Assembly: GCA_015227615.1 (NCBI GenBank)
Contig: JAALGZ010000024.1
Location: forward strand, 186,001-250,000
Origin: Labyrinthula sp. Ha
Lineage: Eukaryota; Sar; Bigyra; Labyrinthulida; Labyrinthulaceae
Reading direction: 5' to 3'
DNA: 64,000 bases
Positions within the stretch are counted from its first letter, which is position 1; each line of letters begins with the position of its first letter. The notes under the pieces were generated by a model. The model was not told the origin of the DNA. It did not search any database and saw only the letters and a list, made by a program, of their open reading frames with translations. The position numbers and the translations under genes were made by a program. Positions 1-11,116 of the stretch are shown here, piece by piece.

Positions 1-9
1 GCGGGATTA

Positions 10-972
10 ATGAAGATTGAAGGATACTTGTTGCAAGAAAGTGAGGCCTCTAGGTAATTATTTTTTCTTCGATAAGTTATTAGTGGTTGGGATATTTTCT
101 TGACATTTGTTGTTGCATCTAGTTTCTTAGGTATAATTGGCTACGGCTTATATGCAGAATATATGGGAGCTCGGAATCTGAGATTAGCGAGGGAAAAACT
201 CGAGAAGTTGGAAAACGATAGAGATATGTTGTCTCGTAATGTTTATGTCGCGGATACGTGCCCAATCTGTCTAGAGAAGCTTATCTTTGACGAGGATGGA
301 ACCAGTTCTGAAACAGTGAATATAAGTCGTAGAATCTCTGGCGAGGAGAACTGGGTTGTCAAAAAAGTTAAAGAATTTATTGCGAGAATCCGAGTACGGT
401 TGAAGTGGCTTGCGACGAAGGTGCTTGATTTTTTTAAAGTTAGGCACAGCTTTACTTATGACGCAGTGAGGACAAACGATGTGACAATTTCATCCTCAAA
501 AGCAGCCTTTGCTGTAAAGTGTGGTCATATTTTCTGTGAAAGTTGCATCAAGAATTGGTTTGTCAAGAGCAACTTATGTCCAATCTGTAGAAAAAACCTC
601 TCTGACGTTGATCACCCTAGACAAGATCAAAGGGCCGATTTGAACCAAGGAAATCGAACTACGCCAGCGATGGAAAGACTCAGTAATCGAAATACATTGG
701 TCAGGCACATGAGGGCCCTGGAAGATCATCTTTGGTGGGATTCATTCAGATATAGAATGACTAGATTAAATCATTACTATCCAAGGTATGTAAACCAACG
801 CATGGTGAGAGAATTTAGTCAAGAACCGCGATCTACTTATCTTACTAGACACCATCATTTCATTCGACAACAGCAAGCCATGGCCGCAAGTAGAAGTTCC
901 TCCTCTCATACTAATACAAGAACTAATTTTGGAGGTGGAGTGGCATCTGGTGGTGGCGGGGGTAGTTGGTAG
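10..972 (+). CDS. Membrane-anchored RING-finger protein (likely E3 ubiquitin ligase), 2 exons
   Basis: Joining 10-53 to 84-972 gives 310 residues from an ATG at 10. The frame is open to the window edge, so an earlier start is possible. Seen: a hydrophobic segment near residues 19-37 (FVVASSFLGIIGYGLYAEY), then a basic/acidic helix (about 43-63), then a C3HC4-like RING. C74 and C77 (CPICL) are followed only 83 residues later by C161-G-H163, C166, C169, C180 and C183 (CPICR). The insert between the Cys pairs contains an amphipathic Lys/Arg/Trp/Phe helix (about residues 106-131). The C-terminus is Arg/His/Ser rich and ends in a Gly run. Known: RING proteins with one N-terminal membrane helix are often ER or organelle E3 ligases. 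Inferred: an E3 anchored with the RING in the cytosol. The long insert is unusual. No substrate or pathway can be read from the sequence. Confidence 0.75.
54..83 (+). other. Intron (30 nt) in the RING-finger gene
   Basis: GTAATT...TTATTAG. Removing it joins the ATG-led peptide at 10-53 in frame to the long frame and passes an in-frame TAA at 55-57. Confidence 0.65.
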
Positions 973-3900
973 GGTTTCGTCCAACTACTATATCGATGAA
1001 TGTCTGTTTTTTTGTTTGTTTGACCGTCTCATAGGCTTTCCTTGGCATGTTATTGTGACCATCTAAGTTTGTCCCTGATGATGAGGAATTAATGACTGTG
1101 TCCAAGGTTAGGGGGAGAATTTTTCCTGAAGTAAGCTCGAACCAGTAATGCTGAGTTCTTTCCTCTTGTAGAATTACAGTGATTACAATGGTTTTAACAC
1201 TGAAACAGGGGTTTTCTTTGCTGCTCTATTTAATTTCATTTGTCAAGAATGTTTCTTGCCTCAAGAATTCAATATTTTATAAATTTTATGTTGATTTATT
1301 GCTTGGATGTTTTCCATTGAATATCATTTCTGTGAATACTTTTCCCAATGTTGTTGAAGCAACTTCTTTTGTATTTGAAAACTCGTTTCCTAGCAGTGAA
1401 AGATGTAGCTATTTGTGCAAAAGTCTCGACACTGAGCGATCATTGCTAGCTATTTCTTGCTACCAACTTTTGTTTTGTAGATAGTGAAGAATTCAGCTTT
1501 TCTTGTTATATCTTATTGTGCAAGTTGCAGTGTGTTTTGGTTCTTGTTTGAATACAAACCGAATGAGCTACTGTTAACTGGATTTAAATTGCAAAGTGTT
1601 GTCTAGAGTAGTTAAAAATTCTAGGACAAAGTCTATACCTGCGCAAACAATTCTTGGCCCAGCTTTTGTACCTTTCAGAATAACCTAAAACTATATTTTT
1701 TGTTTATTGAGCAAGAAGAGAAAGTGAGACATCCGTGTCCTAAAAGGTTTTTCAAGTTGTTGTGCCTTCAAGGTACCAAGAATACAAAGCCTGGAAACCT
1801 GAAAAAGGAAAAGTGAACTTTTTGGGGGTAAAAGAATCTGGTGATATCTTTGAAAATCAAGTCTGCACCTGCAGAGGAGCTAGCTTTAGCAGAGTTTCCT
1901 TGCGATGACTGCAGTATTACCAGAGTGGTTGTATTCATGAAACTAACTTCTAACCAAAGTTATATCTTGAAAAAAGAACAATCGAGAAAACAACCCAGGA
2001 ATTGAGGTGGGATTTGAAAATGTCCTGAAATGTCAAAAGACTTGTGAAGATTTTCTATTCACCTTGAGTGAGCTGAAAATTTTTCCATTCTGTTGAAGTG
2101 AACTCTGATATTAATATAAACAGCTTTTTATATTAGGATCAAAAAATCATTTGCTTTTGTTGAAGAGTTAACCCAACTTGATGTGTTCAATTGTTTTGCC
2201 ACCGATTGAAGAAGCTGGATTATCCAAAATAATTTTGGTATGTTAAATAATAACCTTCTCTTCAAGGGGTTAGCAATGGTCTAATGAAAAAAACATTCAT
2301 ATAACACATGCTTCTTATTTCATTCATTCCCCGAACCAATACGTTATGACGCACAAAATGCCTGATTAATCCCAAATCATATGGCAAGTGCAGGGATTTG
2401 ATTTGATATAGTTCAACACAAATCTAATTATTCTTATTTTCCATCTGACTATACAAAAGAAACATTTGATTTTGATTCGAGGTCAATTTACATGATTTTA
2501 TTCTAATTATCAATTGGTTCTTAATTTCAAATCAAAATAGTTGTTTAGTTATTTAAGATTGTCAATATTAAAGTTTAGCTATGAAACTTAGAATTAGTTT
2601 AAAAACAGATAAAATCCCACTGCTAATTGTGACAATGGTCTGCTAACTTGATGATTTTCTGATGGGTTGCTTAAGTTAGTTTGCGAGTGTATTGTGTAGT
2701 AACTGAACAAGTATTACCTAGCAACTCGGGTAACAGAAAGGCATACAAAAAAAATTGATTAAAGGTTGTTAATGAAGAAAATTTTCAAGGTGAATATGGT
2801 ATAACATGTCCTTGCACAGGTGTGCGACATGGCAGAATGGATATTGTAATACTGGTCACAACAAATTAATGATCTACAGATAAATGATCAGTCCAAACTC
2901 TCACATCTCCAAGATACCTACTACATAAGCTTGGCGTTATAACCAATTCGCAATTTTAGCTTGATTTAACATTTCTGCTTGCTCGATAAAATATAGTTAA
3001 TGCAAAGCAGTTTAAGAATTTGTAGAGTATTTCTTTACTGTGGCAAGATTTTTTTAAATATACTACATTGTCGGAAAGGAAGATTTAATGGATTTTCACA
3101 TGCTAGTGTTACCTAACAATTGCACGTGTAGAGCACATGGCAGAAAGCCAGAAAAATCATCGGCGGCTATTCTATACCTGCCAAGAGTAATTTCTGTCAA
3201 GATGGGTAACAAAAAAGATATGACCGGAATTTCAGTTACCCGTCCTTTCTTACAGTTAATTGAGTGATATTCGATACCTGCTGAGTCACTGGCATTGCCT
3301 CTCGTAATTATACGATTAGCTAAAAAGAGAAGGTAAAGACTACAGCTAGTAACCAAGCAAAATAATGCGAATACAATCAATTTTCACTTGATGGAAGAAC
3401 ATATTGACAGAAAAGGATAAGGGTTCTTAACAAGCCGTTCATTAACTAACAAAATCAACACTGAAAAGGAGCTCAAATGAATTTTACCCCAGCTTTACTA
3501 GCAATATATTTTCAAGATGGAGTTGCTAATAGCAAAGTCTGCTTCTTGAGTATGGATATCTAAGCTCTAAACAATTTTTATCACGATGAGATTGAAATTA
3601 AAGATGTTATTTTCTAAGGAGAATGAGTATTTCAAAATATCTAATGTTCCTAATTGAACCAGCACGAATTGGGATACTTTGTCCTATTTTTCGCTTCTTT
3701 ACTTTAGAATATCATGGATTCAATGAGGGTCGATACCATTTTTTTGGACTTTCACTGTCTTCGAGAAAAAAAGGACATATTTGCGTTTATACCTCATCTA
3801 TTCTTCTTCGCCATTAAAAATCAGCCCTAGATCGGTTGTCATTTCACACATAGTTCTGGATGAAGTAACTGTTCATTTGATGAAGATCTAGCACTACCAT

Positions 3901-6900
3901 TAATATTGGATATTATCTTTTAGTTTTCAATATTTGGGACTATCTCAAAGTTAAAGTATACAATTCAAAGCTTATCCTCATCCTCATCAACTATAGAAGC
4001 GTAATAACAGCTCAGTTGGGGATAATCTCTTCAGTACATTAAAGTATAAGAGGAGAGCACTCAATAAAGTATGTTAATCTGCCCAAGTGAAATCAGAAGG
4101 ACAAACATTTAAAATTAAAAAGAACGATAAGTATATGTTTTCATAAATTAACCAAGGCTAAAATTTCTTAAAACAAGAGTTCTAGGTTGACAGAAGTGGC
4201 ACCTCCTTTCAAGAAGGTACGTTCTGGTTAACTTACTCTAGATTCTTAAAATATGTAAATAATTCAATGTCTTAGAGACAGATAAACAGAATAGTTCAAA
4301 AGCCATAAAGATCTATATTCCTAATAAAAATAAGTGCACCAGCTTTTGTACTACTATCGACTATCATAATATATTATATTTGACGCCAATTCGGAAAAAT
4401 TTTATATTTACCGCTTTCATTATCTTTAACAGTGAGAAGTAATAACTATTATTTAATAAAAATAATCTTAACAACTGTACCTAGTATCAAGTCTAACAGT
4501 TATTCTGCATAAGATCCCACAATTAATAGTCCTCATCACAAATTTGACTATGGAGGTCAACATCACATTTTCCTCTACATAAGAAGCACTCCATGGTTTG
4601 AAACCTATAAAGCTGTATCCAAGAGAATTTGCGTACCATCTATAAATAAATCAATCCAAGCGCACATTTCAAACAAATTCATGAATCCTACCTAGAGTAA
4701 TGGAATTCGTAAAACATAGTAGAGAATGAAATCAAAGAATCGAGAGCACAGATCCTTTTGTTGTAAGTTTATTTTGAACTGTTTAAACATGATATGAAAA
4801 TCATTTTGATCCTGCATAAAAGTAATTTAATGCAATATTTATTAATGAAGAACTCTGAAAATATTAGAATAATATGAAATCACCAATAAATCTAAAATCA
4901 TTTGCTTCGGTTCGTTCTACAACAGTGGGATTTATACAAACAGTCCACCTATTAAAGAAAAAGAAGGCATAGATAGAGTCACTATAAGACATTTTCTTCT
5001 ACTTCAACATTTGTTAGAACGAAGTACATCTGAGCGGGTTAAAAGAAGTCGCTAAAAAACTTTATCTATTTTCCAGTAGGGTGGATATCAAAATCTCTCA
5101 GAGGTATAATTCGTTAGAATAGGGTAAAAAGATCAAAAACACAAAGAAATAAGAAGTCGAAACATTTAAATACCTTTCAAAGCATGAGCGTATGTTGCAA
5201 CGTTGTCACAGATAGATTTTTTATCATATCTGTCCATTTAGGCAGTTTAAATTCATTTTCTCTGCTATTCATAATCGCAATGGCTTCAATCTATATTGTG
5301 CACCGAGGCGCAACTTAAGAAACTCTGACTAGGTGCAAAGATTAACAAAAACTATTTTCAGCAAGAGATTTTGTAACTATAAACATGTTTTCCTCCCAAA
5401 TACAAAATGTCATTCCTTGACTATCACACAAGAAGCATATTATTAGAGAATCCCGTTCAGACAGCTTGAATTGAAATCTAAGAAGAATTCAATTTGCTAT
5501 AATTAATCGAACAGTTTTTGGAACTAGGTGCTTGCTCACTTGCACAAATTTATTTTTCTAGTAATTATAATGTTCTCTGTTATGCTGCATTTACCGAACG
5601 TAGGGCACAAGTAATATGCTGAACAATATTTAGGGAAACCTGTACATTTACTAAGGGATTTTCCTCAAGATGGCTACTCCACACTCTTATCGCAATATTT
5701 TCTATATTCATCGTATTTTATAACTTAATCTACGAGGATTATCAGTTAGTCATGGAGGCTGCCGTATGTGGAATTATTGAAAGCTTCTTGTTAGATACCG
5801 AAGCATATCTGGAAAATATTTTAATAGTGGAATATTGAATTGAATAAACTTCTTTTCAAATAATTCCTATTTCTAAGAGATCTTTCATAGGAATAAAAGC
5901 AACTATACCTACAAAAAATAATATGCAATATGTATTCCCCGCACTTAGATGAAAACAAGAAAAGCACTCGACGGAAGGCCAAACCTAGACAAAACTATCT
6001 TTCTATGACACAAAACTTGATAAATTGATACTTAATATTCAGTTTAAGAGCAATAATACTTTAATTGCTTCAAACTACTAGACAACTAATATATGCATTA
6101 TATCAAAATAAGATGCGAATAAATGTTAAGTCCTGTCAATGAGTAGTGCTTGTTAAGGATCCAACAGAAATAATAGGATATTGCTACAAAGCGCACTGAT
6201 TAAATAGTTTCGTAGCTATGGAAGTTTCTCTGAAAAAAATTCCAAACCTGCAATTTTTGCACAGAATATATGTACAAGACTTGATTCTAATTAAATCTTA
6301 ACAGAGAAAAGGATAGTTGAACTATTTCTCTTAAGTTAATTTACATCTATGAAAAATTAATCCCGTTTTTAAAGATGGGAACTATCGCGAAATGGCCAAA
6401 AATTTATTAAAATATTACCTTATGTCTAAGCAAAATTTGACTTGATAGATAAGACATAAGAATTATAGAAGGATATTAACTTTAATATAGTTTGTTTAAA
6501 TTTAACTGGGAAATCTTAAGAATTGGAAGTTTTTCAGTTGCCAGGCTCTCTGTGACCATTGAATAATTACATTGTAGCGCACAGTACGTTTCGTCGCACT
6601 TAGACTACATGGAAAACAAAACCTGTAGTAGCGGCTAAGATGATAAGACAAAAAAGGGAAATCTCAGTTAGTATAGCGATGAGTTAGTCTCGAATTATGG
6701 CAGGTACCATTGTTAGAATTAAGACTTGCTTGGAATTTTAAGTTTAATAAACTTATTTCTTTTATATCTACATCCCAGTAGGTTGCTTTGGGACTTCTAG
6801 AAAAATGTATACTTATATTAACTACCATGGAAATATTCTACTAACTTGGAGACTGGTACGGAAAATTTAAAGATACCTTTACGAAAACCTTCCTCTTGTC

Positions 6901-7239
6901 TGTGCAGGAATTAGAAGCAGATCAACTCTTCTTGTTGTACCTGTTTTGGTTTCCAGTATATCGACAGATATAATAAACTGTTTGGAAAGTAAATGATTTA
7001 ACCTTAACCGAGAAAGGCAAACTAACAGTTTACGAAAGTAGTGATGCTGTAGACAAATTGTATAACTCGATTATGCGTAGAATGATAGCATTGATACGAT
7101 TAAGCACTTACGCTGAAAAAGGAACCATCACATCCAAGAAAAATTCCTACTGCTTCATCTTAGAAGACCATTTTTTCAATTAAAGTTAGGGATATAGGAT
7201 GAATTTTGAGTAAGTAGTCATTCGGACCTTTGAGGAAAA
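973..7239. other. Gene-poor AT-rich region
   Basis: About 6.3 kb with no frame that looks like a conserved protein. Short open frames (for example 1179-1484 plus and 3096-3380 minus) have no recognisable domain and unremarkable composition. A stretch at about 2335-2560 shares short words (GATTTGATTTG, GATTTTGATTCG, AATTATCAATTGG) with the MITE-like repeat at 16638-16871, but the match is weak. I see no tRNA, rRNA or clear transposon ends. Confidence 0.6.
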
Positions 7240-7302
7240 TTCTGAGTGGCGCAGTGAGTATAGATACCACTCTCGGTGAGGACTGAGTCAGTATTGAATT
7301 CC
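7240..7302 (+). repeat. tRNA-like sequence, possible SINE head or tRNA relic
   Basis: TGGCGCAGTGAGT at about 7246-7258 resembles an RNA polymerase III A box. A weak B-box-like word (GTATTGAATTCC) follows about 40 nt later. The expected D-arm pairing is not present, so this is not an intact tRNA. A decayed tRNA or the head of a tRNA-derived SINE is possible. Confidence 0.25.
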
Positions 7303-7513
7303 TTGTAGAGGCTTTAGCTAAGGAACCTTCGAGGAATTAACTGAGGATTAATGAGAATCCTCAAAGAATTCTTTCTTTATGACTTTTAGTTTCATGCCTT
7401 AGTCTTATGGATCTCCAAAACTACGAAAATTTGCTTTGATTAAGTTTCAGTCTGAGGATCCTCATTTCCTCCGTGAGGCATATTCCTCACGCTGCACTCG
7501 TAATTTCAATATT

Positions 7514-7561
7514 AGTTTCACTAGGAAATTGGTTCTCAGTTTCATTAGGAAGTTGGTTCTC
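7514..7561 (+). repeat. Two tandem copies of a 24-bp unit
   Basis: The unit AGTTTCAYTAGGAARTTGGT plus TCTC occurs twice head to tail with two substitutions, followed by a partial third copy. It lies about 205 bp before the GRP94 start codon. No function can be assigned. Confidence 0.6.
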
Positions 7562-7635
7562 ATTTTCAATATATGTTTCGTATTAAACAAAGAAATAGTA
7601 TATGTATTACGCGTCAAAAACGAAGAAAGATTTTA

Positions 7636-7765
7636 CCGTTAGGTTCCATTTTTGACCAATGAAAACTGGCCATGTCACTTTCTCATTTGGAACGGTTATC
7701 AACATTAACCAATCAAGTTTTGCCAAATATATCAACAAAACTAGCAAACAAAAAGATACAAGAAA
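7636..7765 (+). promoter_or_regulatory. Putative GRP94 promoter with CCAAT-N9-CCA elements
   Basis: CCGTTA lies at 7636-7641. CCAAT at 7656-7660 is followed after exactly nine bases by CCATG (7670-7674). A second CCAAT at 7709-7713 is followed after nine bases by CCAAA. The first is one base from the animal ER-stress response element (CCAAT-N9-CCACG), which controls GRP94 in mammals. The resemblance is seen; the regulatory role is inference and could be chance. Confidence 0.3.
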
Positions 7766-10051
7766 ATGTTGAGGAAAGTAATAACAACGTTGCTTTTTGT
7801 GTGCAGTGCCTTTTTGGTGAATGGAGTTGAAGAAGAGAAATTTGAATTCCAAGCTGAGGTGAGTCGTATGATGGATATTATCATTAATTCTCTGTACCAG
7901 CGCAAAGAAGTTTTTCTTCGAGAGGTAATCTCAAATTCCGCAGATGCACTTGACAAAATCAGGTTTCTATCTCTGCAAGATTCGGAAGAACTTGGAGTTG
8001 GAGATGAAAGGAATCTAGAAATTAAGATTAGCTTTGACGAAGAAGCAAAGACACTGACTCTTCGAGATACTGGTATTGGTTTCACTCGTGAAGATTTGAT
8101 TCAGAACCTTGGTACTGTAGCTAAATCTGGAACGTCAAATTTTATGGAACAGTTAGCTAGTGCGGAGGGTGGTGATCTTAGTCTTATTGGGCAGTTTGGT
8201 GTTGGTTTTTACTCTGTGTACCTTGTCTCAGATCGAGTCACCGTGAAGACAAAGCATAACAAAGATAAGCAGTACATTTGGGAGAGTACCGCTGATAACA
8301 CGTTTACAATTAAGGAAGATGAAGGAGAGCCAATGGGTAGAGGGACAGAGTTGACCCTTCATTTGAAAGAAGATGCACTTGAATACTTGGATCAGGACAG
8401 GCTAGAGCAACTCATTAGAAGATACTCTGAGTTTGTTGGATTTCCTATTTATTTATACAAGAAAGAAGTAACATATGCTGACGAGGATGAAGATGAGGAC
8501 GAATATGACGACGATGAGGATGATTATGATGAAGACGAAGACTTAGAGGATGACGAAGAAATGGATGACGACGAGGATGAAGATGAAGAGCCTGAAGAGA
8601 TCATTACTTGGGAATGGGTTAGAGTCAATGACCAACCGGCTTTGTGGACCCGATCCGCACAGGATATTGATGATGAGGAATATGCGGATTTTTATAAGGC
8701 GATTGCTGGAGAAGAGGAAGATCCTATTTCTTGGACCCACTTTAAAGCCGAAGGGGAGGTTGAGTTTAAATCTATTCTTTATATTCCTCATAAGGCACCT
8801 TCTAGGTTTTATGACAACTATCATGAGAAAAGAGCTGATTTGAAGCTCTATGTGCGAAAAGTTCTGATTAAAGATGACTTCGAGGATCTTCTACCGACTT
8901 ACTTGAATTTCATCAAAGGGGTAGTAGACAGTGATGATTTGCCGCTTTCAGTATCAAGGGAAACTATTCAGCAAGTCAAAGCTGTTGGTGTCATTAGCAA
9001 GAAATTGACAAGAAAAGCTTTAGACATGTTGTCCAGGTTAGCCAAAGACGAAACTCGAGAAAAAGAAGACGAGTTCGATGACGAGGAAGATGTTGATGAT
9101 GTAAAGAAGGTTAATTATACCGGATTCTATGAGCAGTTTGGACGAAGTATCAAGCTTGGGGTTCTTGAGGATAACGATAACAAGAACAAATTATTAAAAC
9201 TGCTTAGGTTCAAAACTACAAAGAAGGATGAGCACGGAAATTATATGCTAACTAGTTTCGATGACTATGTCGAAAGGATGCCTGAATGGCAAAGTGAGAT
9301 TTACTTCTTGACTGGTGAAAGTACAGAATCAATCGTTAACACTCCTTTCTTGAAAAGGGCAGTTGCTAAAGGGGCGGAAGTTGTTCTCTTTGATGAACCT
9401 ATTGACGAGTATGTGGTTCAAAGTGTCCCTGATTTTGATGGCCACAAATTACAGAGTTTGGCCAAAGAGGGGCTAAAGTTTGGTGATGAAGATGAAGAAT
9501 TGGGAAAGGCTGAAAAATACTACAAGAAAGAGTTCAAGGAACTAGGAAAATGGCTCAAGAACTTGTATACTTCACCGGATGAGGGAGGAAAATGGAACAA
9601 GGTGGATAAAGTGCAGTTTACTTTAACAAAGATAGACGAGTCTCTTCCAGGTCTTATTATAGCTTCATCTTATGGTCATGGTGCTAATATGGAAAGAATT
9701 ATGAAGAGTCAAACCCTAGGTGACAGAGAAATGTCTTCATACATGACGGCTAAGAAAATTCTTGAGCTTAATCCACGAAACCCTATTGTTGATAGGTTGA
9801 AGATTCTAGTTGACACTGAGAACTTTGATGAAGCTAAGAACATAGCTTGGGTCATGTATGACTCTATTCTGTTGCAGAGTGGTTTTGATCTTGATGATTC
9901 TGTGAAATATGCTGAAAGAACATACGAACTCCTTAGATCTAACTTAAACTTAGATTCTTTGGATCCTCTCCCTGTCATGGACATCCCCGAAGAGGAAGAC
10001 GAAGAATTGGAGGAGGATATTGAAATGGCAGGGGAGAAAATGGAACTCTAA
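7766..10051 (+). CDS. HSP90B1: Endoplasmin (GRP94), ER-type Hsp90 chaperone
   Basis: An intronless 761-residue protein. It folds and matures secretory and membrane proteins in the ER lumen using ATP. Domains in order: signal peptide (about 1-20), GHKL ATPase domain with the helix carrying Glu/Asn (LREVISNSADALDKIR, 51-66), DTGIG at 101-105, the lid motif after LGTVAKSGT and GQFGVGFYS at 142-150, then a highly acidic Asp/Glu linker (about 239-278). The middle domain follows, with the catalytic-loop region LPLSVSRETIQQ, then the C-terminal dimerisation domain and an acidic tail. Length and domain order fit GRP94 rather than cytosolic Hsp90, which lacks the signal peptide. Oddity: the last four residues are KMEL rather than KDEL or HDEL. 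The next gene starts 215 bp downstream on the same strand. Confidence 0.96.
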   Translation: MLRKVITTLLFVCSAFLVNGVEEEKFEFQAEVSRMMDIIINSLYQRKEVFLREVISNSADALDKIRFLSLQDSEELGVGDERNLEIKISFDEEAKTLTLRDTGIGFTREDLIQNLGTVAKSGTSNFMEQLASAEGGDLSLIGQFGVGFYSVYLVSDRVTVKTKHNKDKQYIWESTADNTFTIKEDEGEPMGRGTELTLHLKEDALEYLDQDRLEQLIRRYSEFVGFPIYLYKKEVTYADEDEDEDEYDDDEDDYDEDEDLEDDEEMDDDEDEDEEPEEIITWEWVRVNDQPALWTRSAQDIDDEEYADFYKAIAGEEEDPISWTHFKAEGEVEFKSILYIPHKAPSRFYDNYHEKRADLKLYVRKVLIKDDFEDLLPTYLNFIKGVVDSDDLPLSVSRETIQQVKAVGVISKKLTRKALDMLSRLAKDETREKEDEFDDEEDVDDVKKVNYTGFYEQFGRSIKLGVLEDNDNKNKLLKLLRFKTTKKDEHGNYMLTSFDDYVERMPEWQSEIYFLTGESTESIVNTPFLKRAVAKGAEVVLFDEPIDEYVVQSVPDFDGHKLQSLAKEGLKFGDEDEELGKAEKYYKKEFKELGKWLKNLYTSPDEGGKWNKVDKVQFTLTKIDESLPGLIIASSYGHGANMERIMKSQTLGDREMSSYMTAKKILELNPRNPIVDRLKILVDTENFDEAKNIAWVMYDSILLQSGFDLDDSVKYAERTYELLRSNLNLDSLDPLPVMDIPEEEDEELEEDIEMAGEKMEL

Positions 10052-10266
10052 CCTGTAGTTTATTTTTAAGTGTGATTAGCATAAGCTTTTTCTCCGGACA
10101 GTTTGCTTTATTTAGTATAAAATATGTTGCAAAACCCCTTTATGTCCTTATTGGACACTGGCCTATCTTAAAGCACGGAGAAACGAAATATCACGTTAGT
10201 TTATCTAACTGCAAAGAATATTAATATATTATCAAACCAATAAAACTAATAACCACTAAATATTCA

Positions 10267-10959
10267 ATGGAAGACAACAAAGAGATAGAATATAACTTTC
10301 AACTATTTTCGAGTGTCGAAACTAGAGAAAGATACTCTGAAGAGGAGATTGATGATGGACTTCTTGAATTTGCTCAAAGTATACCACTTGAAAGAGAAAT
10401 ATTAGCAGGTCCTGTAGAACCACCTTTACCTTCTCTTAATCAACCAAAACTTCAGAATGAAAACATAGATTTCACAAATCTTTCAACAGAAAATGTAAAG
10501 TATTTGCTTCTTGTTGCTAAAATGGAACCGAAAGAGATTTACTCTGCCGTAAGAAACAATTTTCCTCCAGGAATTGATCTAGAGACTGAACTCAATAGAT
10601 TAACATCAGTTGTGAGAAGAGTTAAGCAGAAAGATGAAGAGTTTATCTTCAAAAATTTTTTTTCTGATCTAGCAGCTAATAAACCTTGCATGAAGGCAGA
10701 TCTAGATAATATAGAAAAATTTTGTAGATGGCCCGAGGAAGAAGGTAAGAATATGTTTGCAAATATTTTGAGCAAGCATTTGAAGAAACAGGAAGTTAAG
10801 GAGCTGTTAGATGATGTGGATATAACAGTACAGAAGATTGAAGCCAACGCTAAGGAAAAACCTCAAGGAGCAAGACATTCGTCGAACACAAGAGCCAGGC
10901 AAAGTCTAAGAAATAAGGTACATAAATTACTGTTTCAGAAATATAAAAATATTAAATAA
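10267..10959 (+). CDS. Uncharacterised 230-aa acidic/charged protein
   Basis: I do not recognise the family. It is a single open frame from ATG 10267 to TAA. It has no signal peptide or membrane segment. The N-terminal half is acidic (for example ERYSEEEIDDGLLEF) with a Pro-rich patch around residues 47-60. The middle (about 75-185) looks like packed alpha helices with many Leu, Ile and Phe, and the C-terminus is basic (about 195-230). It lies 215 bp downstream of GRP94 on the same strand and converges on the trehalose gene, whose stop is 157 bp away. Codon and amino-acid composition match the neighbouring real genes, which supports coding. A nuclear or cytosolic protein is possible, but no function can be named. 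Confidence 0.7.
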   Translation: MEDNKEIEYNFQLFSSVETRERYSEEEIDDGLLEFAQSIPLEREILAGPVEPPLPSLNQPKLQNENIDFTNLSTENVKYLLLVAKMEPKEIYSAVRNNFPPGIDLETELNRLTSVVRRVKQKDEEFIFKNFFSDLAANKPCMKADLDNIEKFCRWPEEEGKNMFANILSKHLKKQEVKELLDDVDITVQKIEANAKEKPQGARHSSNTRARQSLRNKVHKLLFQKYKNIK

Positions 10960-11116
10960 ACTCTTGGTAGAAACAGATTATCAGCTAGATGTTCGTATTA
11001 TTAATTTGTTAAGAGGGATGCTTTGTGCTTTCTCTCTTAGCAAAAACATAAAAAACTTCCTAAACAAGAAAATTAATTTAATGAAAACAACATTTAAACA
11101 CCAAGAGCAACAAATC

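Noticed and set aside
1179-3817. Short open frames in the first gene-poor stretch (for example 1179-1484, 3380-3096, 3623-3817)
   Set aside because: They have no domain and no plausible intron partners with frame-restoring 30-nt junctions; frames of this length occur by chance.
8543-8843. Open frames on both strands inside the acidic linker of GRP94
   Set aside because: They mirror the repetitive Asp/Glu codons of the real gene and have no independent support.
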